Assembly: GCF_963678635.1 (NCBI RefSeq)
Contig: NC_087071.1
Span: 4,293,624-4,357,623, forward strand
Source: Symsagittifera roscoffensis
Lineage: Eukaryota; Xenacoelomorpha; Acoela; Convolutidae
Reading direction: 5' to 3'
DNA: 64,000 nucleotides
Of this stretch, positions 1 to 9,319 are shown piece after piece. The translations under genes were made by a program, and so were the position numbers. The stretch's first letter is position 1, and each line of letters opens with the position of its first letter. The notes under the pieces are model-generated. The model was not told the origin of the DNA, made no database searches, and was given only the letters and a program-made list of their open reading frames with translations.

Positions 1-72
1 CATTTTTTTAATTTTCTACACTATACTCGAACTATTCCTCCAACTTTCCAAAACCCTTGAATATATTCACAG

Positions 73-116
73 GTACGATTTTAACAACTTGTCTAAATGA
101 TACGAACAATTTTCAG
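73..116 (+). other. Candidate 44-nt intron
   Basis: A GTACGA donor after CACAG and a TTTTCAG acceptor bracket 44 nt, a normal length for a nematode intron. Joining the flanks keeps one frame open from position 2 through the hydrophobic frame that ends at 285, so 117-285 may be the last exon of a gene that starts left of the window. This is inferred from motif and phase only. Confidence 0.4.
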
Positions 117-285
117 TAGAACTGATATTTTTTTATTGTTTGTAATTTTCATAACATTTTTATCATCCCTCATTTTGACAATATGTAAATGTATAAAGAA
201 AGCAATCATCACATTTGCCCTAGCAACAATTTTTCTAATTATTTTTTTGGAAGAATATTATAATAAACATAAACCTTCCCACTAA
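97..285 (+). CDS. Small hydrophobic protein, or C-terminal exon of an upstream gene
   Basis: The 62-codon frame is dominated by two long hydrophobic stretches (about residues 11-30 and 35-52) separated by a short Cys/Lys-rich turn. It would encode a two-pass membrane peptide or hairpin with a short polar tail. It can start at the ATG at 97. If the candidate intron 73-116 is used, that ATG is intronic and 117-285 becomes the last exon of a longer protein open to the left edge. It lies 5 nt before the next long frame and on the same strand as the envelope gene, so it probably belongs to the same element. I recognise no family. A functional assignment is not possible without the upstream sequence. 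Confidence 0.4.
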   Translation: MIRTIFSRTDIFLLFVIFITFLSSLILTICKCIKKAIITFALATIFLIIFLEEYYNKHKPSH

Positions 286-290
286 AGTAA

Positions 291-1427
291 CAATTCAAAA
301 ATCCATCAAAAATTGCTACCCAACAGTCACAGAATCAGTCTTCACCGACATCATCCCAAGATAATCCAACACCACCTTCAACTACTCAAAATCCTCAAAC
401 ATCTACACGAATTTCTTTTCAAGACAATCCATACACTTTTGAAGAACGGCACGCTCGTTTATCTGAACCACTAGAACCAGTTCAACGACAAGCACCTCTA
501 AGCGAACCAACATATAACCTATACCCAACACTACCACAAGAACTAAGTAGAATACGAAACCTTAGTCAAAACCAAAACACAACAGAAATAAATAGACAAA
601 TTATACATCCTCGACGAAATAGAAATTTTCAAACTCCCCGAGTTCATTTTGATATACCTCAATCCCCATCACAAACCACTCCAGAAAACACCACTGGTAT
701 CACACCAGAAACTCCTACACTTTTTTCACAACGAAGCACTTCAAGTCTACCTTCAGACTACTTAGGTTCAACACCAACATCTGAACAAGCACGAGAAAAT
801 CCTTTTAACCCCCCAAACCTAACATCACGACTGCCATATTGGACTACACATTCATTTACACAAGGTGAACCAAATTTAGTCAATGACCCCATAGATATTT
901 CTACGGATACAACAACATCCTCATCACTACCAGAAACATTATCACTACCATCAACACCATCAATAAGCCAATTTTCACCACTACCCTTTAACTTAAATTT
1001 TCCAAACAATCTCGACGCCAGATATCGAGAACAATCATTAACAAATATTCCTTTAAGATTAGATTGGAATACATTCACAGCACCTCCACCATTATTTGGA
1101 CAACATCAAGAAAGTAACCGCCTTCATAACTGGGCACTTAATAGATTACAATATCGCCAAGATATTCACAACGATATCCGTGATCACAATATTCAAATAC
1201 TCCAACAAAACAGTTTACAATTAAAGTTTGAAATCACAGTTAAATTAAACAACATTACTCAACATCCCTACCCATTAAATCCACCTAACATAACAGCTCA
1301 ATCACTACCACCACCATTTATAACTACTGAAGTAATATATAAATACGACAGATATACCAAAAACACAATTGGTTACATTACATTTTATAACCCATACTCA
1401 GGATTATCATACACATGTATATTCTAA
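291..1427 (+). CDS. Long frame without ATG, Ser/Thr/Pro/Gln-rich, unknown
   Basis: A frame of 378 codons is open from just after a TAA (288-290) to the TAA at 1425-1427, and I find no in-frame ATG. About the first 250 residues are rich in Pro, Ser, Thr, Gln and Asn and look disordered. The last 130 or so are more structured, with an Arg/Gln/His-rich helical stretch and a beta-like, Tyr-rich end. Its 3' end overlaps the start of the glycoprotein gene by 13 nt in another frame. The base composition matches the two following genes (very little G), which supports real coding and a shared origin. It must start by splicing, by a non-AUG codon, or as part of a longer protein. An upstream frameshift is unlikely because the preceding frame stops at 285 and this frame has a stop at 288. 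No family is recognised; a gag or accessory role is possible but unsupported. Confidence 0.55.
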   Translation, partial: QFKNPSKIATQQSQNQSSPTSSQDNPTPPSTTQNPQTSTRISFQDNPYTFEERHARLSEPLEPVQRQAPLSEPTYNLYPTLPQELSRIRNLSQNQNTTEINRQIIHPRRNRNFQTPRVHFDIPQSPSQTTPENTTGITPETPTLFSQRSTSSLPSDYLGSTPTSEQARENPFNPPNLTSRLPYWTTHSFTQGEPNLVNDPIDISTDTTTSSSLPETLSLPSTPSISQFSPLPFNLNFPNNLDARYREQSLTNIPLRLDWNTFTAPPPLFGQHQESNRLHNWALNRLQYRQDIHNDIRDHNIQILQQNSLQLKFEITVKLNNITQHPYPLNPPNITAQSLPPPFITTEVIYKYDRYTKNTIGYITFYNPYSGLSYTCIF

Positions 1428-4033
1428 AATTATTAATTTTTCTCCAACTCCTTTTTCTAGTAACCTCAAATCAAAACATAAACCCTTCCCCTCGTACAGG
1501 ACCACAAGATTTATTAGTAACACATTACGATTGCGAAGAAAATGAACAAAAAACACTACATAAATATGCAATAAATCAAGTATCACAATGTGAAACAGAA
1601 CCACAAGCTATAGAAACCACAGATATCATAGCAACACTCTATTCAAAAGCCCGAGCAACAACAGTTACAGGTTATAAATTCACAGCGACATTTTCCGAAA
1701 AGAAAGTACATTGTTCACAAGTCTCCAACGGCAACAAAAACCGACTTGACCATGAATCATTCTATCAAAGTAATATAGAACGTCTTTTACATCTCAATCC
1801 CGACGATTGTAAAAATGAATTACTTAGACTAAACATCACACAAAATAAAAATTCCCAAAGAAAATTAGTTAATTTTCAAGTTTTTTCAGACTCTGTACAC
1901 CAATCACAACTTGAAAGACACCAAGGACATATAAAACTAGACGAAAAATACCCGTATAACGGCGCACACGGACGATTAACCTATGACCTACATGATAAAC
2001 ATTGGATACCACACATTGGTATAAATAATCCATCAAACTGCAAAGCAGACACGAAAAATAAAGGATACCAAGAAATAATGTTTTTCGATTGGAAAATACA
2101 ACTCGAAAAAATACAACTCACACGAGATTTATCTGATAATACAATGATCTATCAAGGAATCCGACTACCTTGTAAAAATGATCAAGGATATTGCGACCCT
2201 ACAACAAGAACACAAGCAACAATTGTTTGGTTCCCCGAAGATACATGTACAACATTTCAAGTAGCAAAAATACACGCTCGTATGATAAAATTTCACGAAA
2301 AATATTTCATACAATCAATTCCTTATGAACAAGTCCATCCATCACGAAAACTAAGTTCCGATTTTAGAAACATAGACAATATAGAAAATAAATTGACACG
2401 TTTTCAAATATATCAAGAAACAGAACTTGCATGTAAATACAGGAATCCACTTCACAGAACACAATACTCTGAAATATTAGTTGAATACGAAAAAGGATTC
2501 GACATGACCACTGGAAAAGTAAAAATCGACCCATATGCCACAGGTCATCCTCTAAACGAAGGAACATCCTATATACCAGTTAATTTTGAAAAAAGCAACG
2601 GACAACCTGGTGGACATCTAAAACCTTATGACACCAGAAGCACACGCTTACAAGAATTATCACTAATGAATACTACATATTTCGGTAATATCCACTATGA
2701 TATTCATTTGGATATGAAACTAGACTATACAATTAGCCGCATTTTTCAAGAAATGTCACTCTCCGAATTAGAAACACTACACCAACTATGTGAATTGGAA
2801 CGAACACAAATATTACAATCACTTGCACTAGCAGTATTAAAAATACCCTACGCAGGATACTTATTATCAGGAAATAGATCAAATTTTTTAGACTACGAAG
2901 GAAACATCTTATGGTTTTATACTTGTACCAAAAAAGTATCACCACTATACGTTTTTGAAGATAAACGATGTTATAAAAGAATCCCTATCTTTTATAAGAA
3001 TAAAGTACATTTCGTGGATACACTTTCACGAAGAACCTATTTCTGGGATACCGCAGTCCCATGTGGATCAGAAAACAGCCACAATGTAGTACAACTAAAC
3101 CCTGATGAAAATAAATATTATCTTCTCACTCCATATCCCACATTAATGCAATCACTCAAAAAATTTTCACCAGAAAGCATTCGCGCTATCGCTCGAAACC
3201 CAAATATAGACTTACAATCAATAGGAATCTATTCAAAATCAGATATTCAACATCACATTAGAACACAACAATTCCAAGAATTATTAACACAAATGGACAC
3301 TATACAAAGACAATCAATTGACCAAAACCTACGCAAACTTGCAGAAACCGCAGGTTTTGCCGATATCTACACACAAGACTATAGCGGATATTTTAAAGAC
3401 ATTAAAGATTATATATATCTAAATGGCGAAAAATACCGTCCCCAAGATATATCACCAATCAACATTTTTAGCTTTGTTACACTCAAGAATGAAATCCTTG
3501 ATTTTCTAGGATGGCCCTACTACATCTTAGAAAAATTGACTATTTTATACGCAATGTTTAACTTTATTGGATTTCTTTTCTCACTCTTAAAAGGAATCTA
3601 CAACACATGTGCTATACACACACAAGTAAACAGACAAGCAAGCGTAGCACGCATACTCTTTGCAGGATTTTTTGGAATTTTTTCCACATCTATAAACAAA
3701 ATTCTTTTAGACGCACAAATAAAAGAATATAACACAAAAATAACAACACGACAAAATACATACGACGAAGAACATAACAATGTCGACACACAGCCAACGG
3801 CACCACAATTACCACCCCTACCAAATAACCATCCACTATCCCTAGTCCCACGAAATTTTCGAAATTTGGCAATCACACATAATCCAAATTTTCGACTCAA
3901 TACATCGCAAAGTCCCATCCAACATATAATGACACATCAATCACAAGATGATAATACTTATGAACAAATTATTGAACAGCCCCATACCACCGCTTTTCAA
4001 TCTCAAAATAATCATTTTTTTAGCCCACGATGA
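1415..4033 (+). CDS. Envelope-like glycoprotein, chuvirus-type class III
   Basis: This 872-residue protein has the layout of a type I viral membrane glycoprotein. There is a hydrophobic signal peptide at residues 1-18, a large Cys-containing ectodomain, a transmembrane segment near 705-730, a second hydrophobic stretch near 746-766, and a Pro/Asn/Gln-rich tail of about 100 residues. The ectodomain opens with a YDC motif near residue 38 followed by a conserved-looking Cys. Near residues 247-278 it has a leucine-rich strand, then C-x7-C, a Trp and a Pro-x-x-Thr-Cys end; this is the pattern I associate with glycoproteins of chuviruses and relatives. Related envelope genes are known to have been captured by animal LTR elements. 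The expected role is membrane attachment and fusion. The frame is unbroken. The start overlaps the preceding frame, and the stop overlaps the next start as ATGA. The family call rests on motif pattern by eye; a related negative-strand virus glycoprotein is the alternative. Confidence 0.65.
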   Translation: MYILKLLIFLQLLFLVTSNQNINPSPRTGPQDLLVTHYDCEENEQKTLHKYAINQVSQCETEPQAIETTDIIATLYSKARATTVTGYKFTATFSEKKVHCSQVSNGNKNRLDHESFYQSNIERLLHLNPDDCKNELLRLNITQNKNSQRKLVNFQVFSDSVHQSQLERHQGHIKLDEKYPYNGAHGRLTYDLHDKHWIPHIGINNPSNCKADTKNKGYQEIMFFDWKIQLEKIQLTRDLSDNTMIYQGIRLPCKNDQGYCDPTTRTQATIVWFPEDTCTTFQVAKIHARMIKFHEKYFIQSIPYEQVHPSRKLSSDFRNIDNIENKLTRFQIYQETELACKYRNPLHRTQYSEILVEYEKGFDMTTGKVKIDPYATGHPLNEGTSYIPVNFEKSNGQPGGHLKPYDTRSTRLQELSLMNTTYFGNIHYDIHLDMKLDYTISRIFQEMSLSELETLHQLCELERTQILQSLALAVLKIPYAGYLLSGNRSNFLDYEGNILWFYTCTKKVSPLYVFEDKRCYKRIPIFYKNKVHFVDTLSRRTYFWDTAVPCGSENSHNVVQLNPDENKYYLLTPYPTLMQSLKKFSPESIRAIARNPNIDLQSIGIYSKSDIQHHIRTQQFQELLTQMDTIQRQSIDQNLRKLAETAGFADIYTQDYSGYFKDIKDYIYLNGEKYRPQDISPINIFSFVTLKNEILDFLGWPYYILEKLTILYAMFNFIGFLFSLLKGIYNTCAIHTQVNRQASVARILFAGFFGIFSTSINKILLDAQIKEYNTKITTRQNTYDEEHNNVDTQPTAPQLPPLPNNHPLSLVPRNFRNLAITHNPNFRLNTSQSPIQHIMTHQSQDDNTYEQIIEQPHTTAFQSQNNHFFSPR

Positions 4034-5835
4034 GCCGCCAACTTGGATCACTACACCGATCAAATTCCCACCCAACCAATCTTACCTCTCCAATCCCAAT
4101 AATACCACTTTTTGCTTTTCCGCCACCCGATTTTCCATCTAGCAATGTAACATCAGGCATGAATTCCGACACTAACTCACATATTTCAGTTTTATACTCC
4201 ATTTCACAGCTAAATAACCCGAATATTGAAACCCCCGATGAATTTGCCGACTCAGAACCATCTCCATCCAATAATTTTCATAACCCTTCTAATTTTTCTC
4301 AACCTCCTTTTCAACCCATATTGTCAAATAACCCTGACCCAATCACTCCGACACCCTCTTATGCTTCCCAAGTTACCCCAACCTACTCCTCATACCATTC
4401 TGACCAATCATCTCATTCTCCAGACACCCCCCGAATCTCCCCAGAGCTAGATAATTTTATTACCCTCCAACAACAACCCTACCACCTTAACACCCCAACC
4501 ATAAACCAAATCTCCTCCACTACAAATTCATCCAATCCCCCTACACCCTCTTCAAATTATACTGAATCATTAACACCATCATCCACATCCACTATATCTT
4601 CACTAAACACTAATAGAGCTTACCGCACTTTTAAAAGAAAATTCCCCAACCATCCTTTCCCAGCAAAACCAGGAACAGCCCGTGAATACATCAACCACCC
4701 CCAGCATACTAACACTAAAGAATTTTTAGCTATCACTTTACCCTCATTTCCACAATACACCTTAAACACCCCCCACGACACTAACGAAACACGCAACTTT
4801 GTAGATGAATACGTTTTAATGCCCACTCTCTCTTGGACCTCATACTATCATTTCACTAACCCTCTTTGCTTACCTTTATCCAGCACTTCCATCGATATAG
4901 AACGAAACAAAGACATGCTATATCGACTAACTACACCACTAACCGCTAGACAGTTTACTTACGTTGGATATAAAAAATCACTAAAAATACACACTGCACC
5001 TAGAGCTAATGAATATACACTAGAATACTACGATCACAACATCATCAGAGCTAACCAAGATCAATTCTTAGACGACGATCGCTTCGCTAATCCACAAATC
5101 ACCGAGAAATTTTTCATCAAGACACCATATGTATTTACACTAAACATCTTCGACCGAAAGTTTGATCACATTATTTCAGAAGCACTAACAAACACACAAG
5201 CATACGAAAGTTTTAAAGAACGCTTCCAAATCTTTTCACTAACCTTTCATTTCCTTGCACCACACGAAAGAGATTTACACTGCTCACACGATATTATGTT
5301 GCGCACTAAACAAACACATACATACAGTTACTATCGTTTCATCCAAAATCACTTTGACCTCCACACACCCTCTAGACAACCACACCATCGTTTCCAATTC
5401 ATCAATTCAAAATACACTTCACCGTATTTCCTAAATTTCACATATTGTATTAAAGACACTAACCTCCATGGTATTCTTCGTAATTATGACCCCATAACCC
5501 AAATGTACATTTTCTGCCCCATCACCAAGACCTTCAACGCCGAAGAATCCCGACCCTTCCTTATCCCGCACGAGTTTGTACAACCTATAGAAATCCCAAT
5601 TTTAGAATTCATCCACAACACTAAATTCAATCACAAATTATATAATCTAATCCAAAACACACCTTATGAGTTTGCAGTTGGCACTGAAGAACTAACCACT
5701 ATCAAGGCACTTCAATTGCTTTGGCCACTGCTTCAGACTAAAAATATCATCCGCATCTTAGCTAAACTACTAACAACTTCAGAACTAATTCACGACATCT
5801 TCCCCCACGGTTTTTCCCCGACGACTAACAGGTAA
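4030..5835 (+). CDS. Unknown 601-residue protein following the envelope gene
   Basis: The ATG overlaps the glycoprotein stop as ATGA, an arrangement that suggests coupled termination and re-initiation. Residues 1 to about 200 are extremely rich in Pro, Ser, Thr and Asn and look disordered. Residues about 200-600 are rich in Tyr, Phe, His and Asn, look globular, and end in a leucine-rich helical region. There is no signal peptide, transmembrane segment or Cys pattern that would assign it. The coding strand is G-poor like its neighbours. The stop TAA lies inside a perfect splice donor (CAG then GTAAGT), so in a spliced transcript the protein would continue for about 28 residues. It could be a structural or nucleocapsid-associated protein of the element, but that is a guess from position. 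Confidence 0.55.
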   Translation: MSRQLGSLHRSNSHPTNLTSPIPIIPLFAFPPPDFPSSNVTSGMNSDTNSHISVLYSISQLNNPNIETPDEFADSEPSPSNNFHNPSNFSQPPFQPILSNNPDPITPTPSYASQVTPTYSSYHSDQSSHSPDTPRISPELDNFITLQQQPYHLNTPTINQISSTTNSSNPPTPSSNYTESLTPSSTSTISSLNTNRAYRTFKRKFPNHPFPAKPGTAREYINHPQHTNTKEFLAITLPSFPQYTLNTPHDTNETRNFVDEYVLMPTLSWTSYYHFTNPLCLPLSSTSIDIERNKDMLYRLTTPLTARQFTYVGYKKSLKIHTAPRANEYTLEYYDHNIIRANQDQFLDDDRFANPQITEKFFIKTPYVFTLNIFDRKFDHIISEALTNTQAYESFKERFQIFSLTFHFLAPHERDLHCSHDIMLRTKQTHTYSYYRFIQNHFDLHTPSRQPHHRFQFINSKYTSPYFLNFTYCIKDTNLHGILRNYDPITQMYIFCPITKTFNAEESRPFLIPHEFVQPIEIPILEFIHNTKFNHKLYNLIQNTPYEFAVGTEELTTIKALQLLWPLLQTKNIIRILAKLLTTSELIHDIFPHGFSPTTNR

Positions 5836-5910
5836 GTATGAATTAAATGAATATAACTAACTAATTGAAATATTAAAAAACTCACCATTCTTTATTCATG
5901 TTTTCATTAG
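5832..5910 (+). other. Candidate intron that removes the stop of the preceding gene
   Basis: The donor CAG|GTAAGT is a full consensus. A TTTTCATTAG acceptor ends at 5910, giving a 79-nt intron. The in-frame TAA at 5833-5835 lies in the donor, so splicing would extend the protein from 5911 to a TAA at 5990-5992. A second acceptor, TTTTTAG, ends at 5917 and would give another short tail. Confidence 0.45.
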
Positions 5911-6040
5911 ATTTTTAGCTTTCATCCGACAATCACCTACAAAAACCACAAAAGAAACAATAAAAATCACAATTTTCATCAAACAATTTTAAAATTCTAT
6001 TAATCTCCTACACTTATAAATTTCTAAATTTAATATCAAT

Positions 6041-6180
6041 GCAGTAAATTCATCTATAATATTTTCCCCCAAAGCAGTAAATCTAATTATGATGAAAATT
6101 TGTATCTTAATATTCCCCCATAACTAGCAGTAAATTTCAAAATTCTATGCAGTAAATTAATAAAATGCAATTGCAGTACT
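6041..6180 (+). repeat. Five interspersed GCAGTA motifs
   Basis: GCAGTAAAT occurs at 6041, 6074, 6127 and 6149, and a shorter GCAGTA at 6173, in A+T-rich DNA just after the gene block. They could be remnants of a simple repeat, weak splice acceptors, or protein-binding sites. Confidence 0.5.
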
Positions 6181-8063
6181 AACCTTTTGATATTTTCATT
6201 CATTCGCACAGAAATTCTATCCACACTCGCACAGCTCGCCCACGAAGAATTGTTTAAAATAATGAATTTCAGTTTCAAGTTTTCACACTCAACAACTCTA
6301 ACATATAATAACATGTTTCAAACTTTCCTTTAACCCGGTTGGAAAGGAATCATATACTAAACAAAACTAACCAACGCAGCTTACTAAATACCACAAATCA
6401 TAGAATAACAGCATGACTAAGAAAAGGAAACCAACGGTACCCAAACCGGATTAACCCAGTTTAAAACTGGATAATTTATTCTTTTGAAGACTATTACAAA
6501 GTCTTAGAAAGAAATAATAAAACACAAAAAAGTCGAAAGACAAACCCATACCACAGACAATTTGATTTTTGAAAAAAGGACACAACCAACAAAACATAAG
6601 AAAAACCACAACAAACCCAACATAAAACGTTGTCACATAACAGGACCCCTCACAAAAACCGCATGAAATCATACTCCCACTCCTGGCCTAACCCACCAGG
6701 AAGGACGTCCTGAGCATGCTCTATAGCCGGCCTAACCCACCGCGCTACATCCACGCTTTGTGACCACACCACTATTTTTAATAAGAGCTACTCAAGGGTG
6801 AGTAACTCTTCAAAATAACCGAACTAAAACAAAAAGCTTTTGTGAAAACAACTAACTAAAATCATTATTAAAAAATATTAAACTAATAAAAGTTTTATAA
6901 AATGTAAAATCACATGATGCAATATATAGATCAGAATACAACACCAAGGACGAACATCAAAAGACAAAACGACCCCACTACACTCGAGAGAGAATGACCA
7001 ACTACAATCGATATGCCGCTCACAATCACAACTCAAAGGATTTAGAGTACGACTTGACCTCGCAGAAAAGGACTTCATTGAACTAGACCAATGACCACCT
7101 CGATGTTCAAGTATACGTACAGATCCGAGTAACCAGGCATCCCCTCCACGCACAATCTCCACGCCATTCCCAAGCTAGATCAGACACAAAAGAAGTTCTC
7201 TCCGAAGAACAGAAAAACCTGACATAGCCAACCATTCTGAAATCAGAATTGATTTTGTTGCAGAGACTCAGTCGTTGTCGCGAGAAGAACACAACGTCTT
7301 ATGTCCCTAACTCCAGCTCCCTGGAACTTCCTTAACAGAAAGGAAACAAAAAAAAATATGATGTTCGCCAAATACCAACGTCCATCATCCACCCTTGAAT
7401 TACAGAAGAACTGTTCTAAAAAACTCTGTAAAACCCGGATGGGTGGAACCTGATCTAAACTATATTTTATGATTGGATAAATTAAATGTTTTACCAATGT
7501 AAAGTATTTAATATTAACCAATCATGATCCATCTAACTAACAACCCACTTATTTGTAAGTGCTGAAGTTACTTGTAATTTCAGCACCAGAGAGATTTGAA
7601 TTTAACTTAGAAATTAGTTGGACTCTCCCGAGCACTTCAGCAGCCGCAATAAACCAGTATACCCTAGATCTATTGAGCCTAGCAGAGACTAGTTAAACAA
7701 CCTGAGACTAGATAGTATAAGAGTAAGATTAGGATCGGTATTAGACTAAGAAGTTGCACGAATCTATCCGGCCGAAAATAAGATAGCGTGACGAGCAGAC
7801 GGTGTACCCTATCCGAAATTACTCTATGAGTTATACACCCCAGTCATAACTCATTTTGATTTTTTTCGTAAATTCAATATATGAAAGTTTATTAAAAATG
7901 ACTTTTCATGTTAAAAACTGCATTAAAACATGTCAGCGTGAACAGGTGAACAAATTTTCACAACATTTCTTACGAGTTCAAGGCCGTGAGAACAATCTTT
8001 GAACAGCTTTATTTTGTAATTTGACGAGGGGGTGGGAAACTGGAAAGAGCCCCCTTTTTGCTC
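6181..8063. other. Non-coding stretch, probably the 3' region of the envelope-bearing element
   Basis: I see no convincing gene. The region holds a 13-nt direct repeat (GGCCTAACCCACC at 6685-6697 and 6729-6741), an 8-bp-stem hairpin at 7559-7586, an AATAAA at 7648-7653, and an inverted repeat TGAGTTAT/ATAACTCA at 7827-7853. Part of it may be the 3' LTR of the + strand element, but with no second copy in the window the boundaries cannot be set. Confidence 0.3.
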
Positions 8064-9319
8064 TCACCGTTCAGGTTGTCTGCCCACAATCTCAGCTGCT
8101 CCTTTCGCTGTCCTGATGAACTTGTTGTATGCCTTCTGCGCAGTGGCCACACTGTCTCGCATAGTGGCCGCTTCCTCTTTCAAAATGGCAGCCATCTCCA
8201 ACACTAGCTGACGCCACGGGATACGACTGGCTTTAGCTGGCACTTCCTCACCTGTGCGCAAATCACACTAGACTTGCAAAAAATTAACTTAACCAGAATT
8301 TAAGGTGTTCTCAGTTTAACTTTTTTTAATTATATTTTTTCACAATTCTATTTTTCCCCTGATTAATTTTTTCCGGAAGTCTAATTTGACTTATCCGAAC
8401 TTTCATGTTTTCGGAAGTTAATTTTTTCTTGTTTTTTTTGCGGTGCATTTTTTATGCCAGTATAACTTTTTCTGGAAGTTAAATCTGATTTATCCAAACA
8501 TTAAAGTGCAAGGAATTTTAATTATTTCACTTTTCAGCTCTCTAAAACTCTCTTAAGAGCCTTATTGAAAATTTCTTTACTAGTTTAATTTTAGAAAACT
8601 TAGACCAAAAATGAAGGTTTTTTCGGACCGTTTGGCACTTTTTGGACCGTTTGGCACTTTTTGGACACACAAATATAGCTGATGACAGTCATTTTTGAGC
8701 TTCAAAAGATTTTCGAACCTGAAAAGTGAATCTGATGCACGTGGTCTTGTTCGGTCCTGAATGCCTCATCCGCGAACAGTTTGGTCAGTCTCTCATAATT
8801 ATGTCTAGATAACACTGCTTCTTTTAAAGCACTCTTCACTAATCGAGGACCACCTGAAAAAAAAGAAGAAAAATTTTACAGAAGCGAAGTTGTATTTAGC
8901 AGACACGAGAAAGAAAAGGACAAAGAAGAGCTTAAAAAGACATTTTCAGTACTAAAATAAACTTCAAAAACCCAAAAACTGAGGGATTCAAAACTGATCA
9001 TAAACTGATCGTATAACACTGCTGCGCTGGAAATTCGCGCGTGTAATCATGTCTTTTTGCTCTCATTAAGAGAATACAGACAGACAAACTTCGTACGTTT
9101 ATTTTCTAATCTCGATTCTGATTGGCTTACGACATGTCTGCTTTATGACATGACTACTTTTTGACCGTACTTCTTGAAGTAGTATAATTGTACCTGGTCT
9201 TCGTGGAATGGGTTGCTGGAAATCCTGGAGTGAGAATTGTTCCGCCGAAGCTGATGCTAGTTGTGATTCCTCAAATTGCTCAGCTGAAAATTCCTGTTGT
9301 TGTTGTGCATCCTCAAAAG
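8064..9319 (-). CDS. Last three exons of an unknown helical protein (5' end not found)
   Basis: Three minus-strand exons join without breaking phase: 9319-9194, 8853-8719 and 8251-8064, ending in TGA at 8064-8066. Acceptors are TTTTAG, TTTTTTTTCAG and GCGCACAG. The donor after the first exon is GTACAA and after the second GTTCGA, which is weak. The encoded 148-residue tail starts with a Gln/Glu/Ser/Ala-rich acidic stretch, then a short proline-rich linker (PIPRRPGGP). It ends in a long predicted alpha-helical region with many Ala, Lys and Glu and an AQKAYNK motif. G+C is higher in the exons than in the flanks, which supports real coding. The first exon found needs one preceding nucleotide of a codon, so at least one more upstream exon exists to the right; I could not place it. 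The family is not recognised. It looks like a host gene, unrelated to the retroelements. Confidence 0.6.

Noticed and set aside
6684-6770. Possible tRNA on the minus strand
   Set aside because: A D-arm-like word is present, but there is no T-loop B-box and no acceptor pairing.
5993-7880. Assigning an LTR to the envelope-bearing element
   Set aside because: Hairpins and an AATAAA are there, but no second copy is in the window to define boundaries.
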